DNA of 64,000 nt. It comes from Quatrionicoccus australiensis (GTDB lineage Bacteria; Pseudomonadota; Gammaproteobacteria; Burkholderiales; Rhodocyclaceae). The stretch covers positions 3,720,001 through 3,784,000 of the forward strand of contig NZ_CP075188.1 of the NCBI RefSeq assembly GCF_020510525.1. Direction: 5' to 3'. The position numbers and the translations under genes were made by a program. Numbering within the stretch: position 1 is the first letter of the stretch; each line of letters opens with the position of its first letter. Below the pieces are notes generated by a model. That model was given only the letters and a program-made list of their open reading frames with translations, ran no database searches and had not been told where the DNA came from. Below are positions 63,245-64,000 of the stretch, piece after piece.

Positions 63245-64000
63245 TGCGGCTTGCCGCCCGCCACGACCTTGACCGCATCGCCGTCGGCCAGGAAGCCGGC
63301 GCTGTTCTCGACGATCTGCGCGGTCGACGCGAGGCCCGAGGTGATTTCCAGGCGCTCGCCGAGACGGCGGCCGATGCCGACCTTGGTCTGCGCGACACGG
63401 CCGCCGTCCGCCGTCGCGTTCTCGAGGCGGAAGACGTAGGCAAAACCTTCGCGCAGCACGACAGCGCCCTGCGGCACGGTCAACGCCGGGCTGCGCCCCA
63501 ATTCGAACTCACCGCGCGCAAACATGCCGGCCTTGATCGGCGCATCAGCTGGCAAATCGACATAGACCAGGCCGTTGCGCGTCTGCGGATCGACGCTGGG
63601 CGCCACGGTGCGCACCTTGCCGACGACGCGCTCGCCGTTCGGGTTGACCAGCGCCGCAACGGCGCCCGGCTTGACGCGCGCCAGATCGGCGGCCGGCACT
63701 TCGGCCCGCCATTCGAGACGGCTGCCGCGGATCAGGCGGAACAGTTCCTGCCCGGCTTGGGTCAGCGAGCCGACCACGGCCGAACGGGCCGAGATCACGC
63801 CGTCGTCGCTGGCCAGCACGACCGTCTTGCTCATGCGCACTTCGGCCGCCTGCAGGCGCGCCTGCGCCGCGGCGAGACGTGCTTGCGCCGTGTGTTCGGC
63901 CGTCTGGTACTGGGTGTTGAGTTGCGTGCTGTAGAAACCCTTGGCTTTCAGCTCGGTCGCCCGCTCGCTGTTGCCCTTGGCTTCGGCCGCCGTCGCGGCC
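63241..64000 (-). CDS. RND periplasmic adaptor (membrane-fusion) protein, 5' end missing
   Basis: About 253 codons are visible; the start lies beyond the right window edge. The visible N-terminal part is the second arm of the alpha-helical hairpin (EAKGNSERATELKAKG, FYSTQLNTQYQTAEH, then Ala/Arg/Gln-rich heptads). Next come the lipoyl half (VVLASDDGVISARSAVVGSL, GQELFRLI) and the beta-barrel and membrane-proximal domains (RAEVPAADLARVKPG, GMFARGEFELG). It bridges the pump and an outer-membrane channel. The stop overlaps the pump start as ATGA, so the two are translationally coupled. Confidence 0.92.
   Translation of the reverse strand, partial: AATAAEAKGNSERATELKAKGFYSTQLNTQYQTAEHTAQARLAAAQARLQAAEVRMSKTVVLASDDGVISARSAVVGSLTQAGQELFRLIRGSRLEWRAEVPAADLARVKPGAVAALVNPNGERVVGKVRTVAPSVDPQTRNGLVYVDLPADAPIKAGMFARGEFELGRSPALTVPQGAVVLREGFAYVFRLENATADGGRVAQTKVGIGRRLGERLEITSGLASTAQIVENSAGFLADGDAVKVVAGGKPQ

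Overview
The window is GC-rich, densely packed Gram-negative chromosome. Gene content points to Betaproteobacteria, probably Rhodocyclales: the 'Gcr'-type membrane protein, the TIGR03623-like nuclease paired with a UvrD-type helicase, TamA/TamB, an RlmA orthologue and many c-di-GMP proteins. The assignment rests on gene content only. No rRNA, tRNA or CRISPR array was seen.

Left part (1-29209), mostly core genes. A type I-E CRISPR operon runs leftward off the window: WYL regulator, cas3, cse1 and the first codons of cse2. Next come uvrA with a perfect LexA-type box and a possible 26-aa small protein, a binding protein plus diguanylate cyclase pair, and a helicase/nuclease pair around an rlmA gene. 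These are followed by a ComEA-like protein with a Pro/Ala-rich tail, a PlpD-type patatin autotransporter, an OmpA-type lipoprotein-like protein, Gcr, and tamA-tamB.

Middle part (29210-49670), an accessory island between tamB and serC. It holds one TpsB transporter, a parvulin-like isomerase and two giant TpsA exoproteins. The TpsAs share an almost identical 3.57 kb 5' half and have unrelated C-terminal toxin tips, each followed by a 4-nt-overlapping immunity candidate. The first tip looks like an ADP-ribosyltransferase fold paired with a pentapeptide-repeat protein. The second looks nuclease-like and is paired with an 85-aa protein. Behind the second TpsA lies an unusual 3.7 kb array of gene 3' ends separated by 102-bp REP doublets: four copies of the tamB 3' end, an exact second copy of the toxin tip plus immunity gene, the tail of a REP-associated transposase (RAYT), and a possible serC tail. 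Every cassette begins directly after the same GGCCCCTTTTATT junction. A Fic protein with three identically spaced inverted-repeat operators closes the island.

Right part (49671-64000): serC with an ATP-grasp gene, a hybrid histidine kinase, a second diguanylate cyclase and hflX. An ISL3-family insertion sequence with an 8-bp target duplication splits an 82-codon gene that precedes a small membrane protein. A BrnT/BrnA toxin-antitoxin pair and an RND efflux pump with its adaptor (cut by the window edge) complete the region.
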